A stretch of DNA of 64,000 nt. Origin: Pseudomonas paraversuta (GTDB lineage: Bacteria; Pseudomonadota; Gammaproteobacteria; Pseudomonadales; Pseudomonadaceae). A model generated the notes under the pieces. The model was not told where the DNA came from. It saw only the letters and a list, made by a program, of their open reading frames with translations, and made no database searches. Below are positions 1 through 9,906 of this stretch, in pieces. The translations under genes were made by a program, and so were the position numbers. The stretch lies in assembly GCF_904063065.1 (NCBI RefSeq), contig NZ_CAJFCL010000007.1, positions 294,277 to 358,276 of the forward strand, written 5' to 3'. Within the stretch, counting starts at the first letter, position 1. Each line of letters begins with the position of its first letter.

Positions 1-129
1 CAACATGCGCCGGCCCTCGACACTGGCCACCACCACCTCGACCTCGGCACGGCGCAGAACATCGATCAAAGTCACGGTTTGCAGGTCGTCGACACCTTCA
101 GCGACAGGAATCAGGGCTCTATAGGTCAT
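1..129 (-). CDS. DJ-1/PfpI family protein, N-terminal part only
   Basis: The reverse strand from an ATG at 129 reads MTYRALIPVAEGVDDLQTV and continues to VASVEGRRML at the window edge. This is the first beta-alpha-beta unit of the DJ-1/ThiJ/PfpI fold (YajL-like), whose early pattern is ALVPVA-G-E-E-x-V-T-x-I-DVLRRA. The acidic residue usually Glu in this pattern is Asp here. Family members are cysteine-dependent glyoxalase/deglycase or chaperone-like proteins. The nucleophile Cys lies beyond the window, so the exact type cannot be judged. Confidence 0.75.
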   Translation of the reverse strand, partial: MTYRALIPVAEGVDDLQTVTLIDVLRRAEVEVVVASVEGRRML

Positions 130-187
130 AGGCTTTCTCGCACAGAGGAGCTATCAGCTTAGGTCAGCTTCGCCGCCATGGGTCTGG

Positions 188-625
188 CTACTTTATATAC
201 AGCCTGGCGCCAAGCCGATTGTGCGGGGGCGTCAGGGAGGTGTTGCTGAACTGGAACCAGCCGCCCTGCCGGTTACCCAGATCGAAGCTGTACAGGTAGC
301 CCACCGTAGTACCGGCACCATTACAGGTCACCAGCCCTTCACCCTGATTGCACACCGGGGTGCGAACGCCATCCACTTCCTGGCCGTCCAGGCTCACATT
401 GGGCTGGCCGCCATAACCGCGTTCAAGCACGTACACCTTGATGCCGGGAGCCTGATGGTCGCATTTGGTCTGTTCGCGACCATCGGACACATCCTCTACG
501 GCGCAGGAAGCGGATACCACCTTGAGTATTTCGACGCGGCTCAAGGGCATCGCCGGTGCGGCGTTCAACGCAGCACTGAGCAACAGGCTAAAACAGACAA
601 AAACAGGTTTGATCGTGCACTTCAT
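188..625 (-). CDS. Exported protein of unknown function
   Basis: 145 residues from the ATG at 625. This start is preferred to an upstream one in the same frame because a classical signal peptide follows it (MKCTIKPVFVCFSLLLSAALNAAPA, shown to be a basic end, hydrophobic core and Ala-x-Ala cleavage region), with a purine-rich GGGGGC tract just upstream. The mature part has four cysteines in a pattern suggesting two disulfides and ends in a hydrophobic, aromatic stretch. I recognise no named domain. It is periplasmic or secreted by inference. It stands alone between the DJ-1 gene and the permease, divergent from the latter. Confidence 0.6.
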   Translation of the reverse strand: MKCTIKPVFVCFSLLLSAALNAAPAMPLSRVEILKVVSASCAVEDVSDGREQTKCDHQAPGIKVYVLERGYGGQPNVSLDGQEVDGVRTPVCNQGEGLVTCNGAGTTVGYLYSFDLGNRQGGWFQFSNTSLTPPHNRLGARLYIK

Positions 626-901
626 GGCTTGCCCCCGATAACTGGCACGCAGTATGCCTGTGCACTTGAGGTAACAAAACATGACGCCGCAGGGCATCCA
701 AAGCAGCCAGACGTCCGAGCTGCTGGTATGATGCGCGGCTTTTTCCGACAGACAGAAATTCTCAGGCTATCAGGGTCTGTTGACGCTTGGTCATGACACG
801 CGCCCCGAGGGGACGACAGCCAAGGATCAACAGATCCCTAATCTGTGCTTTGCTGTTGAAAACGATTTAATCACGGCGCATTTGGCGCCACGGGGACTGG
901 C

Positions 902-2197
902 ATGCTGGAAAGGCTGTTTCAACTCAAAGCACACGACACCAATGTGCGTACCGAGATTCTTGCGGGTATCACCACTTTCCTGGCGATGGCCTACATTCTC
1001 TTCGTGAACCCGAGCATCCTCGGCGAAACGGGAATGGACAAAGGCGCGTTATTTGTCGCCACCTGTCTGGCAGCCGCCATCGGCTCGGCCACCATGGGCA
1101 TCATCGCCAACTACCCGATTGCCCTGGCTCCGGGCATGGGCCTGAACGCCTTCTTCACCTATACCGTGGTCCTGCACATGGGCCACACCTGGCAAGTGGC
1201 GCTGGGGGCGGTATTCATTTCGGCGGTGCTGTTCTTCCTGTTGTCGATCTTCCGTATCCGCGAATGGATCATCAACAGCATCCCGCTGCCGCTGCGCTCG
1301 GCCATTGCCGCCGGCATCGGCCTGTTCCTGGCGCTGATTGCGCTGGGTAACGCCGGTATCGTCGTCGCCAACAAAGCCACCCTGGTGGGCATGGGCGACC
1401 TGAGCCAGCCCAAAGTGATTCTCGCCTCTCTGGGCTTTGCCCTGATCGTAGGCCTTGAAGCCCTGAAAATGCGCGGTGCGGTACTGATCGGCATTCTGGC
1501 CGTGACCATTGCTTCGATTGCACTGGGTGTCACCGAATTTGGTGGCGTGGTGTCGATGCCGCCATCCCTGGCCCCGACCTTCCTGCAACTGGACATCAAA
1601 GGCGCACTGGACATCGGTCTGATCAGCGTGATCTTCGCCTTCCTGTTCGTTGATCTGTTCGACAACTCCGGCACCCTGATCGGCGTTGCCAAGCGTGCCG
1701 GCCTGATGGGCAAAGACGGGCACATGCCGAAAATGGGCCGCGCCCTGATCGCCGACAGCACCGCGGCCATGGCCGGTTCGTTGCTGGGTACCTCGACCAC
1801 CACCAGCTACATCGAATCGGCAGCAGGCGTGAGCGCCGGCGGCCGTACCGGTCTGACCGCCATCGTGGTCGGCATCATGTTCCTGCTGGCGCTGTTCTTC
1901 TCGCCACTGGCCGCCAGCGTTCCGGCATTCGCTACCGCCCCTGCGCTGATGTTCGTCGCCGTATTGATGATGAGCGGCCTGGCCGAAATCGATTGGGACG
2001 ACATCACCGTTGCCGCTCCGGTGGTGATCACCGCGCTGGCGATGCCGTTCACCTATTCCATCGCCAACGGCATCGCCTTCGGCTTTATTTCCTGGACCGT
2101 GATCAAGCTGCTGTCGGGCCGCGCGCGCGAGCTCAATGCACCGCTGATCATTCTGTCGATTCTGTTTGTGATCAAGCTGGGTTGGTTTAACGCATGA
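902..2197 (+). CDS. NCS2-family purine (adenine/hypoxanthine-guanine type) permease
   Basis: 431 residues, almost entirely membrane segments. It follows the AzgA/PbuG-like branch of nucleobase-cation symporter family 2: an early [13 protein letters not shown] segment, the [14 protein letters not shown] segment, the [21 protein letters not shown] motif in the middle and [21 protein letters not shown] after it, the last two lining the substrate site in this family. It would import purine bases by proton symport across the inner membrane. The start ATG at 902 gives the usual [15 protein letters not shown] N-terminus. The stop overlaps the trmA start by four bases, so the two are probably co-transcribed. 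Which base is preferred cannot be read from the sequence. Confidence 0.9.
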   Translation: MLERLFQLKAHDTNVRTEILAGITTFLAMAYILFVNPSILGETGMDKGALFVATCLAAAIGSATMGIIANYPIALAPGMGLNAFFTYTVVLHMGHTWQVALGAVFISAVLFFLLSIFRIREWIINSIPLPLRSAIAAGIGLFLALIALGNAGIVVANKATLVGMGDLSQPKVILASLGFALIVGLEALKMRGAVLIGILAVTIASIALGVTEFGGVVSMPPSLAPTFLQLDIKGALDIGLISVIFAFLFVDLFDNSGTLIGVAKRAGLMGKDGHMPKMGRALIADSTAAMAGSLLGTSTTTSYIESAAGVSAGGRTGLTAIVVGIMFLLALFFSPLAASVPAFATAPALMFVAVLMMSGLAEIDWDDITVAAPVVITALAMPFTYSIANGIAFGFISWTVIKLLSGRARELNAPLIILSILFVIKLGWFNA

Positions 2198-3282
2198 GTG
2201 CTTTGCCGTTCGATTCTGCTACCTACGCCATTGAGCTCGAAGCCAAGGCCAATCGCCTGCGCGAGCTGCTGGCGCCCTTCGATGCACCTGAACCCCAGGT
2301 GTTCGACTCGCCCCTCAAGCACTTTCGCCTGAGGGCCGAATTCCGCCTGTGGCGCGAAGGGGGCGAACGTCACTACGCCATGTTTGCGCCGGATGACAAG
2401 CGCACGCCGATCCTGATCGAAGACTTCCCGATTGCCAGCCTGCGCATCAATCAACTGATGCCGCAGCTCAAGGCCGCCTGGAAAGCCAGCTCGGCCTTGA
2501 GCCACAAGCTGTTCCAGGTAGAGTTCCAGACCACTCTGTCCGGCGATGCGATGGTCACATTGTGCTATCACCGCCCGTTGGACGAGCACTGGCAAACCGC
2601 TGCCGAGCAGTTGGCCAAAGACCTGGATATCAGCGTGATTGGCCGCTCCAAAGGTAAACGCGCTGTGATCGGCCGTGATCACGTGGTCGAGCAGCTGGAA
2701 GTGGCAGGCCGTACCTTCACTTATCAACAGCCCGAAGGTGCGTTCACCCAGCCAAACGGCACGGTCAACCAGAAGATGCTCAACTGGGCATACGAAGCGT
2801 TGGGCGAACGTCAGGATGATCTGCTGGAGCTGTATTGCGGCAACGGCAACTTCACCCTGCCGCTGGCCACCCGCGTGCGCAAGGTGCTGGCTACCGAAAT
2901 CAGCAAGACCTCGGTCTATGCCGCGCTGAACAATCTGCGCGACAACGCTGTGGATAACGTGACACTGGTGCGACTGTCGGCCGAAGAGCTGACCGAGGCC
3001 CTGAACGAAGTACGTCCGTTCCGCCGCTTGCAGGGCATCGACCTGAAAAGCTACGAGTTCGGCAGCGTCTTCGTCGACCCGCCACGTGCGGGCATGGACC
3101 CGGACACCTGCGAGCTGACCCGACGCTTCGACAACATCCTGTACATCTCCTGCAACCCGGCCACCCTGGCGGAAAACATCGCCCAGCTGCACGATACCCA
3201 CCGTATCGAACGTTGCGCCGTGTTCGACCAGTTCCCCTGGACCCACCACATGGAATCGGGCGTATTGCTGGTTCGCCGGTAA
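2194..3282 (+). CDS. trmA: tRNA (uracil-5-)-methyltransferase
   Basis: 362 residues, the usual TrmA length. It makes 5-methyluridine at position 54 of tRNA using S-adenosylmethionine. Visible are the SAM-binding motif [14 protein letters not shown] (about residue 210), the [11 protein letters not shown] motif, the catalytic cysteine in [14 protein letters not shown] (about residue 320), and the general-base glutamate in TTHHMESG-type sequence ([11 protein letters not shown], Glu354) near the end. The ATG overlaps the stop of the permease gene as ATGA, indicating translational coupling. A strong hairpin follows at 3301. Confidence 0.97.
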   Translation: MSALPFDSATYAIELEAKANRLRELLAPFDAPEPQVFDSPLKHFRLRAEFRLWREGGERHYAMFAPDDKRTPILIEDFPIASLRINQLMPQLKAAWKASSALSHKLFQVEFQTTLSGDAMVTLCYHRPLDEHWQTAAEQLAKDLDISVIGRSKGKRAVIGRDHVVEQLEVAGRTFTYQQPEGAFTQPNGTVNQKMLNWAYEALGERQDDLLELYCGNGNFTLPLATRVRKVLATEISKTSVYAALNNLRDNAVDNVTLVRLSAEELTEALNEVRPFRRLQGIDLKSYEFGSVFVDPPRAGMDPDTCELTRRFDNILYISCNPATLAENIAQLHDTHRIERCAVFDQFPWTHHMESGVLLVRR

Positions 3283-3300
3283 CCGCCTACATCACTCATT

Positions 3301-3330
3301 GGTAGCCCCTGCCCCCCGGCAGGGGCTACC
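3301..3330. terminator. Hairpin between trmA and tetR genes
   Basis: Perfect 13-bp arms (GGTAGCCCCTGCC and its complement) around a four-base loop. It lies between the convergent ends of trmA and the TetR gene and could stop transcription in both directions, although no T-run follows on either side. Confidence 0.6.
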
Positions 3331-3356
3331 AATAGTCTGCCGGGCATGCCCGGCGA

Positions 3357-4034
3357 TCACGCCTGCAGATAGCGCAAAATCGAGTCAGTAATCATTTCGC
3401 GTTGGCGCTGTTTTATCTGGCTGTCAGACAAATCGATCTGAAAAATCTCACCCAGCGTGTAGCGATTCGACACCCGATAAAAACAGAAAGAACTCACCAG
3501 CAAATGCACGTCGAGCGCATTGAGCCCCGCACGGAACACTTTCTGCTCAACCCCGCGCTGCAAGATATCCTCCAGCGCATGCACGATTGTGTCGTTCAAG
3601 GCCTTGATACCTGACGAGCGCTTGATGTACTCGCCCTTGTGAATATTTTCGACGCTGACCATGCGTACAAAGTCCGCGTTAAGGTCATGGTGATCGAAGG
3701 TAAATTCCACCAGTTTGCGAATCGCCGGCACCGGCGCCAGCTCTTCGAGATGCAACTGGCCCTCAATGTGCCGGATCTCACCGTAGAGCTTCTCCAGCAC
3801 TTCGACGTAGAGCTGCTCCTTGCTGCTGAAGTAGTAATAGATCATGCGCTTGGAGGTGTTGGTACGCTCCGCGATCGCGTCCACCCGGGCCCCCGCCAAC
3901 CCCTGCTCCACGAACTCGGCAAGGGCTTCGTGCAGAATATTCTCGCGGGTCTTCTCCGGGTTGTTTTTACGGCTTTTACGCGGCTCGACAGCCGGGGCCG
4001 TGGCACCGCTGTCGACTTCTGGAATCTGGGTCAT
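3357..4034 (-). CDS. TetR-family regulator, probable controller of quiC1 and its transporter
   Basis: 225 residues. After a charged N-terminal tail rich in Arg/Lys (about residues 18-26), the HTH lies at about residues 30-75 and reads as a clear TetR motif (RVDAIAERTNTSKRMIYYYF followed by SSKEQLY). The C-terminal region is a helical ligand-binding domain that resembles the TetR_C group found in aromatic-acid regulators. The gene is 71 bp downstream of quiC1 on the same strand, and the MFS transporter is divergent from quiC1, so the effector is likely shikimate, dehydroshikimate, quinate or protocatechuate. That assignment comes from context. A dyad at 6110-6123 is a candidate operator. Confidence 0.85.
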   Translation of the reverse strand: MTQIPEVDSGATAPAVEPRKSRKNNPEKTRENILHEALAEFVEQGLAGARVDAIAERTNTSKRMIYYYFSSKEQLYVEVLEKLYGEIRHIEGQLHLEELAPVPAIRKLVEFTFDHHDLNADFVRMVSVENIHKGEYIKRSSGIKALNDTIVHALEDILQRGVEQKVFRAGLNALDVHLLVSSFCFYRVSNRYTLGEIFQIDLSDSQIKQRQREMITDSILRYLQA

Positions 4035-4105
4035 TAAAGGCTCACGGCCATCAGGGAATGCCCGCGATTATGGGCTGCCCCGTTCGTCGAAGGAAGTCGC
4101 CCGGC

Positions 4106-6016
4106 CTATAACTTGGCCTGACGTGCCGCGCCACTGCGGGATTTGGCCATCGCTGCCAGGCGAACTGCAACGTTGGCTGCGCCATAACCGGCATAGCCGT
4201 TTTTACGCTGCAACAGCTCAAAGAAAAAGCGCCCGGCAAAAGGCTCGGTGTACACGTGGAACAACTCACCGCCCTGGGCGTCACGGTCGTACAGCACGTT
4301 GAAGTAGGCCAGTTCGCTCAAGAACTCATCATCAAAATCAAAGCGCGCCGCCAGGTCGTCATAGTAGTTGAGCGGGATATCCAGCAGCGGTACCCCTGCG
4401 TCTTTCGCACGACTGACTTCGGCAAACAGGTCGTCACACTCGAATGCAATGTGATGTACGCCGGAACCGCGATAGCTCGACAAGGCATGTGAGATAGCGG
4501 TGTTTCTGTTCTCGGAAATATTCAGCGGCAAGCGAATGGAGCTGCAGCGGCTGCGCAAGGCCCGGCTTTTTACCAGGCCATAGGGGTCAGGCAGTACCAC
4601 TTCGTCATCGGCTTCGAAGTCCAGCAGGCTTTTATAGAACAGCACCCAGCTGTCGAGGCTGTCTGCAGGCAACGCCATTGCCATGTGGTCAATGCGTTTA
4701 AGTCCGCCCGACGCGGCCCGGGCAGGCGTGAGGTTGAAGTCCGACTGGTACAAGGGGTTGCCGGCGGCGTCCTGGTCCACCAGATAAATCAGGCTTCCAT
4801 CCGGCGCCCGTACGGCCGCCAGCTCCAGCTCATTGGGGCCGACCAGGCCGCGATAGGGCTGACCTTTGTAGGCCACGGCCCGGGCCAGCGCGCTGGTGCT
4901 GTCCTGTACCCGTATCGCCGTGGCGCACAACGACGGCCCGTGGGCCTCGAAGAAGTTGTGGGCAAAGGAGTAAGGCTCAGCGTTGAGAATCAGATTGATA
5001 TCGCCCTGGCGCAACAAGCTCACATTTTTCGAACGGTGCTGACCGGCCCTGGAGAACCCCAGACGCTCAAGCCATTGCGTCAACTGGGCGCCCTGACTGT
5101 CATCCACGGCAAATTCGAGAAACTCGATGCCGTCGTAGTCGCTCGCCTTTGGCGGCGCGAATAACGGCTCCAGCAGAGTTGCCGGTTCGGCCTGGCGAGC
5201 CAGACGCTCACGGGTTTTTTCTTCGAGATACAGCAGCGAGCGAAAGCCGTCGGCGGCATTGGCCCGGGTAGGCGCGGCACGAAAACCGTCGTTGAAGATT
5301 TCCAGCGACAAGGGACCTGTGTAGCCACTCTCAATGATCGGCGCCAAAAAGCCTGGCAGGTCGAATTCGCCCTGCCCCGGGAAGCAGCGGAAATGCCGGC
5401 TCCACTCCAGCACGTCCATCGCCAGCACCGGCGCATCGGCCATCTGCACGAAGAAGATCTTGTCTCCCGGGATCTGCGCGATGGCACTCGGATCGCCCTT
5501 GAGCGACAGGGTGTGGAAGCTGTCGAGCAGCACCCCCAGGTTCGGATGATCAATCTGCCGTACCAGGTCCCAGACCTGTTGCCAGGTATTGACGTGACGG
5601 CCCCAGGCCAGGGCCTCGTAGCCGATGCGTAAATTGCGCGCGCCGGCACGTTCGGCGAGCAGGCTCAGGTCATCCAGCAGAATCTGCGGCTCACCCAGGG
5701 CGTCAGCAGCGGCATTGCTGCAGACCAGCACCAGGTCCGTGCCCAGTTCCTGCATCAAATCGAATTTGCGTTCGGCGCGGTCAAGGTTGCGGGCCAGACG
5801 ATCGCGGCGGCAGCCTTCAAAGTCACGAAAGGGTTGAAACAGGCTGATGGCCAGGCCCAGGTCGGCACATATTTGGCGCACCTCGCGCGGACTGCCGTCA
5901 TAATAAAGCAGGTCGTTTTCAAAGATCTCGACCCCGTCAAAACCTGCCGCCGCAATGGCGTCCAGTTTCTCCGGCAAGGTGCCGCTCAAAGAAACGGTGG
6001 CAATCGAACGCTTCAT
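4106..6016 (-). CDS. quiC1: 3-dehydroshikimate dehydratase, QuiC1 type (two-domain)
   Basis: 636 residues, matching the length of the Pseudomonas QuiC1 fusion. It converts 3-dehydroshikimate to protocatechuate, linking quinate/shikimate breakdown to the beta-ketoadipate pathway. Residues 1 to about 275 form a xylose-isomerase-like TIM barrel with metal ligands in IGYEALAWG, VLLDSFHTL, FFVQMADAP and LSLEIFNDG. From about residue 290 follow two vicinal-oxygen-chelate modules like those of 4-hydroxyphenylpyruvate dioxygenase (GLKRIDHMAMALP and GVHHIAFECDD are typical), the second module lacking assigned catalysis in the known enzyme. The TetR gene follows it, the MFS transporter diverges from it, and pcaHG lies 2.5 kb away, so product and next enzyme are neighbours. 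Confidence 0.93.
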   Translation of the reverse strand: MKRSIATVSLSGTLPEKLDAIAAAGFDGVEIFENDLLYYDGSPREVRQICADLGLAISLFQPFRDFEGCRRDRLARNLDRAERKFDLMQELGTDLVLVCSNAAADALGEPQILLDDLSLLAERAGARNLRIGYEALAWGRHVNTWQQVWDLVRQIDHPNLGVLLDSFHTLSLKGDPSAIAQIPGDKIFFVQMADAPVLAMDVLEWSRHFRCFPGQGEFDLPGFLAPIIESGYTGPLSLEIFNDGFRAAPTRANAADGFRSLLYLEEKTRERLARQAEPATLLEPLFAPPKASDYDGIEFLEFAVDDSQGAQLTQWLERLGFSRAGQHRSKNVSLLRQGDINLILNAEPYSFAHNFFEAHGPSLCATAIRVQDSTSALARAVAYKGQPYRGLVGPNELELAAVRAPDGSLIYLVDQDAAGNPLYQSDFNLTPARAASGGLKRIDHMAMALPADSLDSWVLFYKSLLDFEADDEVVLPDPYGLVKSRALRSRCSSIRLPLNISENRNTAISHALSSYRGSGVHHIAFECDDLFAEVSRAKDAGVPLLDIPLNYYDDLAARFDFDDEFLSELAYFNVLYDRDAQGGELFHVYTEPFAGRFFFELLQRKNGYAGYGAANVAVRLAAMAKSRSGAARQAKL

Positions 6017-6060
6017 TTTTTACTCCCTGAATTGGCACAGCCTGCAAACGACAGCATTTC

Positions 6061-6123
6061 TTAATAGCCTGATTATTAAGGGCGCCCTATTATTGAGCAA
6101 TCACTGTGTACTAAACGGTTAGT
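6061..6123. promoter_or_regulatory. Divergent quiC1/MFS control region with candidate TetR operator
   Basis: Between the divergent starts at 6016 and 6246 there is a dyad ACTAAACGGTTAGT at 6110-6123 (arms ACTAA/TTAGT), typical in size and form of TetR-family half-sites, and a second inverted repeat TTAATA...TATTAA at 6061-6079. Either could bind the adjacent TetR protein. The assignment to that regulator is inference. Confidence 0.4.
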
Positions 6124-6245
6124 TTTGCGGGCGATTATCGAACACTATGGCCTATCTCGAATTGACGACTTTTTGTCCAGTCGCCACCATCAATCTGCTG
6201 CTCCAGCTTCACCACATAACAATTCCAAGAAACGGATAAACAACC

Positions 6246-7574
6246 ATGGTCCCTTCTCAGACTGCACGTACCAAGCCTGCCCAAGGTCCACACGCGGGTA
6301 TCGGCGACAAGATCCGCGGCACCATGGCGATCGGCAAGACCCGCTGGGGCATGCTCGCGCTGGTGTTTTTCGCCACCACCCTGAACTTCATCGACCGCGC
6401 CGCCCTGGGTGTGATGCAACCGATTCTGGCCAAAGAAATGAGCTGGACGGCGATGGACTACGCCAACATCAACTTCTGGTTTCAGGTGGGCTACGCCATC
6501 GGCTTCGTCCTGCAAGGCCGGCTGATTGACCGGGTGGGCGTAAAGCGGGTGTTCTTCTGCGCGGTACTGCTCTGGAGCCTGGCCACTGGCGCCCATGGCC
6601 TGGCCACCTCGGCTGCCGGCTTCATGATCTGCCGCTTTATTCTCGGCTTGACCGAAGCGGCCAACTATCCGGCCTGCGTCAAGACCACGCGCCTGTGGTT
6701 TCCGGCCAGCGAGCGGGCGGTGGCCAGCGGCATTTTCAATGCCGGGACCAACGTCGGCGCCATGTTCACCCCGATGATGCTGCCACTGGTATTGCATGTA
6801 TGGGGCTGGCAAGCGGCCTTTTTGTGCATGGCCGCACTGGGTGGCATCTGGCTGATCTTCTGGGGGTTGAAGTACTACAACCCTGAAGATCATCCGACTG
6901 TGTCCAAAGAGGAACTGAACTACATCCAGCAAGAAAAAGAGCCTGAACAGACCACCGTTTCTTTTGCCACCATCCTCAAGATGCGTGGCACCTGGGCATT
7001 CGCCCTGTCCTACGCCATGACGGCCCCAGTGTTCTGGTTCTACCTGTACTGGCTGCCGCCCTTCCTGAACCAGCAATACAATCTGGGGATCAGCGTCACG
7101 CAGATGGGTATCCCGCTGATCATCATTTACATCACTGCTGACTTCGGCAGCGTCGGTGGCGGGATTCTGTCTTCGGTGCTGATCAAGCGCGGCATGGCGG
7201 CGGTCAAGGCGCGCCTGGTGTCGATGCTGTTATGTGCGATCGCCATCATTGGCGTGGTGATGGCCGCAGGCTCCAGCCAGCTGTGGGTGGCTGTCGGCGC
7301 GATTGCCCTGGCACTCGGCGCACACCAGGCCTGGACGGCCAACGTGTGGAGCATGGTGATGGACTACACGCCGAAACACATGATGGGCACAGTGTTCGGC
7401 TTTGGCGGGATGTGTGCCGCCATCGGCGGCATGTTCATGACCCAGTTCGTCGGCTATGTACTGACCGTCACCAACAACAATTACACATTGTTGTTCACTA
7501 TGATTCCGGCGATGTACTTCATTGCGTTAGTGTGGATGTACTTCATGGCTCCGCGAAAAATCCCACAAGTATAA
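6246..7574 (+). CDS. MFS transporter, anion:cation symporter type
   Basis: 442 residues with about 12 membrane segments. It has the MFS signature after segment 2 (QGRLIDRVGVKRVFF) and the ACS-family look of hexuronate and aromatic-acid carriers (NFIDRAALGVMQPIL; FRFILGLTEAANYPACVK-like segment). The divergent arrangement with quiC1 suggests uptake of quinate, shikimate, dehydroshikimate or a related acid into the cytoplasm. The ATG at 6246 is used because it gives the longest reading frame; an internal Met at 6324 just before the first membrane segment is a possible alternative, since the ribosome-binding site at 6246 is weak. Confidence 0.85.
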   Translation: MVPSQTARTKPAQGPHAGIGDKIRGTMAIGKTRWGMLALVFFATTLNFIDRAALGVMQPILAKEMSWTAMDYANINFWFQVGYAIGFVLQGRLIDRVGVKRVFFCAVLLWSLATGAHGLATSAAGFMICRFILGLTEAANYPACVKTTRLWFPASERAVASGIFNAGTNVGAMFTPMMLPLVLHVWGWQAAFLCMAALGGIWLIFWGLKYYNPEDHPTVSKEELNYIQQEKEPEQTTVSFATILKMRGTWAFALSYAMTAPVFWFYLYWLPPFLNQQYNLGISVTQMGIPLIIIYITADFGSVGGGILSSVLIKRGMAAVKARLVSMLLCAIAIIGVVMAAGSSQLWVAVGAIALALGAHQAWTANVWSMVMDYTPKHMMGTVFGFGGMCAAIGGMFMTQFVGYVLTVTNNNYTLLFTMIPAMYFIALVWMYFMAPRKIPQV

Positions 7575-7619
7575 AAAGCGGGCCAGACCTCCACACCCAG
7601 CACCACCTTGAGGTATTCG

Positions 7620-8504
7620 ATGACAATGCCCACCCCCCTTTCAGGGGTTAACCAGCCTTTGAAAGGCATCTTGCTGATCGTGGCGGCCACGGCCCTGTTC
7701 TCCAGTCACGATGCACTGTCCAAATACCTCAGTGGCTTTTACCCGGTAGTGATGGTGGTGTGGGCCCGTTATCTAGTGCACACCCTGCTGATGGCGGGGA
7801 TTTTCCTGCCGCAGTCGGGGCTGCGGGTCTTACGCAGCAAGCGCCCTTCGCTTCAGGTTCTAAGGGCGATATGCCTGCTGGGTTCAGGGCTGTTTTTCAC
7901 CTACGGCCTGCTGTATATCCCACTGGCCGAAAACACCGCGGTCAACTTTCTGGCGCCGCTGCTGGTGGCAGCATTGTCCGGGCCCCTGCTGGGGGAGAAA
8001 GTTTCACTCGGCCAATGGCTGGCCGTGGTTTGCGGATTTATCGGGGTGGTGATCATTATTCATCCAGGCGGTGAGCTGTTCACCCCTGCGGTGTTATTAC
8101 CTATGGCGGCAGCGCTGTGCTTCAGCTGCTATCAGATTCTCACCCGCAAACTCAGCCTGTACGACAGCCCCACCACCAGTAATTTCTTTGCCGGGCTATT
8201 CAATGTGCTGGTGATGAGTGCGCTGGTGCCGTTCTTCTGGCATACCCCGACTCTGGCCCACGGCCTGCAAATGCTTGCCCTGGGCGCATTCGGCATGACC
8301 GCGCACTTGCTGTTGACCCAGTCTTTTCGCGTCGCCGCCCCGGCACTGCTGGCGCCATTCAGCTATTGCCAGATCGTGTTTTCCGGAATATTGGGCTGGT
8401 TGCTTTTTGATCACACGCCAGACTTCACCACCCGTATCGGCATCGCTATTATCTGCATCAGCGGTCTGGCAGCTGCCTTGCAGCAACGTCGCACACGGGC
8501 CTGA
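7620..8504 (+). CDS. EamA/DMT-superfamily transporter
   Basis: 294 residues containing ten predicted membrane segments arranged as two EamA repeats (first from LLIVAATALFSSHDALSKYL, second from LLPMAAALCFSCYQILTRKL). The ATG at 7620 is chosen over an in-frame TTG at 7608 because GAGG sits at the correct distance before it. Members export or import small metabolites across the inner membrane. It lies 45 bp after the MFS gene on the same strand and may share its transcript, hinting at a role in the same aromatic-acid cluster. Substrate unknown. Confidence 0.85.
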   Translation: MTMPTPLSGVNQPLKGILLIVAATALFSSHDALSKYLSGFYPVVMVVWARYLVHTLLMAGIFLPQSGLRVLRSKRPSLQVLRAICLLGSGLFFTYGLLYIPLAENTAVNFLAPLLVAALSGPLLGEKVSLGQWLAVVCGFIGVVIIIHPGGELFTPAVLLPMAAALCFSCYQILTRKLSLYDSPTTSNFFAGLFNVLVMSALVPFFWHTPTLAHGLQMLALGAFGMTAHLLLTQSFRVAAPALLAPFSYCQIVFSGILGWLLFDHTPDFTTRIGIAIICISGLAAALQQRRTRA

Positions 8505-8512
8505 ACACTATT

Positions 8513-8548
8513 GTGCAGGAGCGGGCTTTCAAGAGCTCGCTCCTGCAG
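8513..8548. repeat. REP-type palindrome
   Basis: TGCAGGAGCG and its complement CGCTCCTGCA form arms around a GCTTTCAAGAGCT core. It lies between the convergent EamA and pcaG genes, where it may also end transcription. It is the same class of hairpin as in the 13.1-13.8 kb array. Confidence 0.75.
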
Positions 8549-8570
8549 GGAGTGTGTTGTTTACCGGGCC

Positions 8571-9176
8571 TTAGAAGTCGAAAAACACCGTTTCGTTTGG
8601 CCCCTGCAAGTAGATATCAAACCGGTAGGCCGGTTTGCCGTCCACTTCGCAGCGCCGGGCGATCAGGGTTTCGCGACGTTGCGGTTGCTCAATCAGGTTG
8701 AGCACCGGGCATTTGCCATTGGCTTCAGGCTCATCGCTGAAGTACAGGCGGGTTTGCAGGTGGATGTTGATGCCCCGGGCAAACAACGACACGTTGATGT
8801 GCGGCGCCATGGGCACGCCGGCTGCGTTGTTCACCACCCCCGGCTTGATGGTGTTCAGCGTCCACTCACCGGCATCAAAGGTGGTGGCGGTACGGCCGAA
8901 ACTGTTGAAGGCCTTTTCCGAGTCAAAGTCTTCGTCGTAGACCCCTTCATGGTTGGCTTGCCACAGCTCCAGAAAGGAGTCGCGCACCAGGTGGCCATTG
9001 CCATCGTGCACGTTGCCCAGCAGCAAGATGTGCTCGCCCGGGGCGCCGGGCTTGGCCATTTCGCTCCAGATTTCCACGGGCCGTGCCGGGTTGCCGGCCG
9101 CGGCCAGTGCCAGACCGATATGCACATAAGGGCCAGCCGTTTGCGATGGGGTTTCCTGCAGCAGTTCGATAGGCAT
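8571..9176 (-). CDS. pcaG: Protocatechuate 3,4-dioxygenase, alpha subunit
   Basis: 201 residues from the ATG at 9176, giving the standard MPIELLQETPSQTAGPYVHI start. A longer in-frame extension to 9290 overlaps pcaH and is not used. The alpha chain has the intradiol dioxygenase fold but lacks the iron ligands, and contributes to the active site of the alpha-beta heteromer that cleaves protocatechuate to 3-carboxy-cis,cis-muconate. It includes the family block LELWQANHEGVYDEDFDSEK. The gene starts 10 bp after pcaH ends, so the subunits are made together. Confidence 0.95.
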   Translation of the reverse strand: MPIELLQETPSQTAGPYVHIGLALAAAGNPARPVEIWSEMAKPGAPGEHILLLGNVHDGNGHLVRDSFLELWQANHEGVYDEDFDSEKAFNSFGRTATTFDAGEWTLNTIKPGVVNNAAGVPMAPHINVSLFARGINIHLQTRLYFSDEPEANGKCPVLNLIEQPQRRETLIARRCEVDGKPAYRFDIYLQGPNETVFFDF

Positions 9177-9186
9177 GACGGGCTCC

Positions 9187-9906
9187 TCAGCAGTTTTCGA
9201 AGTGAGTCTTGCGCTGACCGCGCAGCACGATATCAAAGCGATACGCCAGGCAATCCATTGGATTGGCCGCGCCCATGTCCAGCCGCGCAATCAGGCTTTG
9301 CACGGCGTCAGGATTGGCAATCGACTTGACGATCGGGCACATAGGGATCAACGGATCACCCTCGAAATACAGCTGGGTAATCAGGCGCGTCGCTATGGAA
9401 GGGCCACTGATGGAAACGTGGATATGCGCCGGACGCCAGTCATTGGGGCCGTTACGCCAAGGATAGGGCCCCGGTTTTACGGTGCGGAAGCTGTAGTAGC
9501 CCTGACTGTCGGTGAGGGTACGACCCACGCCACCAAAATTGGGGTCAAGGGGTGCCAGGTAACGGTCATTCTTGTGGCGATAACGGCCACCGGCGTTGGC
9601 TTGCCAGAGCTCGACCAGGGTGTGGGGAATCGGCTTGCCATACTGGTCGCATACCCGACCCGCCAGCAGAATCCGCTCGCCCACCGGCAAACCGCCGTTG
9701 TTGAAGTTCAACAGCAGGTCGTTGTCGAACTTGCCCAGTTGCAGGTGGGAAAAGTCAGGGCCACTGGTTTCACTGACCGATTGCGGGATGCTCACCAGCG
9801 CCTGCCGCGGCGAACGGGCAATGGAGGTTTTGTAATCGGGGGTCAGGGCTTTGGGGTGCCAGTTGCGGTCACGGATGACAAAACGCCGGCTGTCTGCATC
9901 AGACAT
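9187..9906 (-). CDS. pcaH: Protocatechuate 3,4-dioxygenase, beta (iron-binding) subunit
   Basis: 239 residues, standard length. The four non-haem Fe(III) ligands are all present: Tyr109 (in [10 protein letters not shown]), Tyr148 (in GPYPW), and His161 and His163 (in [10 protein letters not shown]), equivalent to Tyr408, Tyr447, His460 and His462 in the P. putida enzyme numbering. The family block [13 protein letters not shown] is intact. The enzyme is cytoplasmic and opens the ring of protocatechuate between the hydroxyl groups. It is transcribed as pcaHG, with a PcaQ-type operator 134-151 bp upstream at 10040-10057. Confidence 0.96.
   Translation of the reverse strand: MSDADSRRFVIRDRNWHPKALTPDYKTSIARSPRQALVSIPQSVSETSGPDFSHLQLGKFDNDLLLNFNNGGLPVGERILLAGRVCDQYGKPIPHTLVELWQANAGGRYRHKNDRYLAPLDPNFGGVGRTLTDSQGYYSFRTVKPGPYPWRNGPNDWRPAHIHVSISGPSIATRLITQLYFEGDPLIPMCPIVKSIANPDAVQSLIARLDMGAANPMDCLAYRFDIVLRGQRKTHFENC

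Noticed and set aside
626..901. Purine riboswitch before the NCS2 permease
   Set aside because: I could not find the paired stems and conserved junction bases of a purine aptamer.
2053..3249. Long open frame opposite trmA (398 codons)
   Set aside because: It is the mirror of a high-GC gene; no family resemblance, and trmA has all its catalytic motifs on the other strand.
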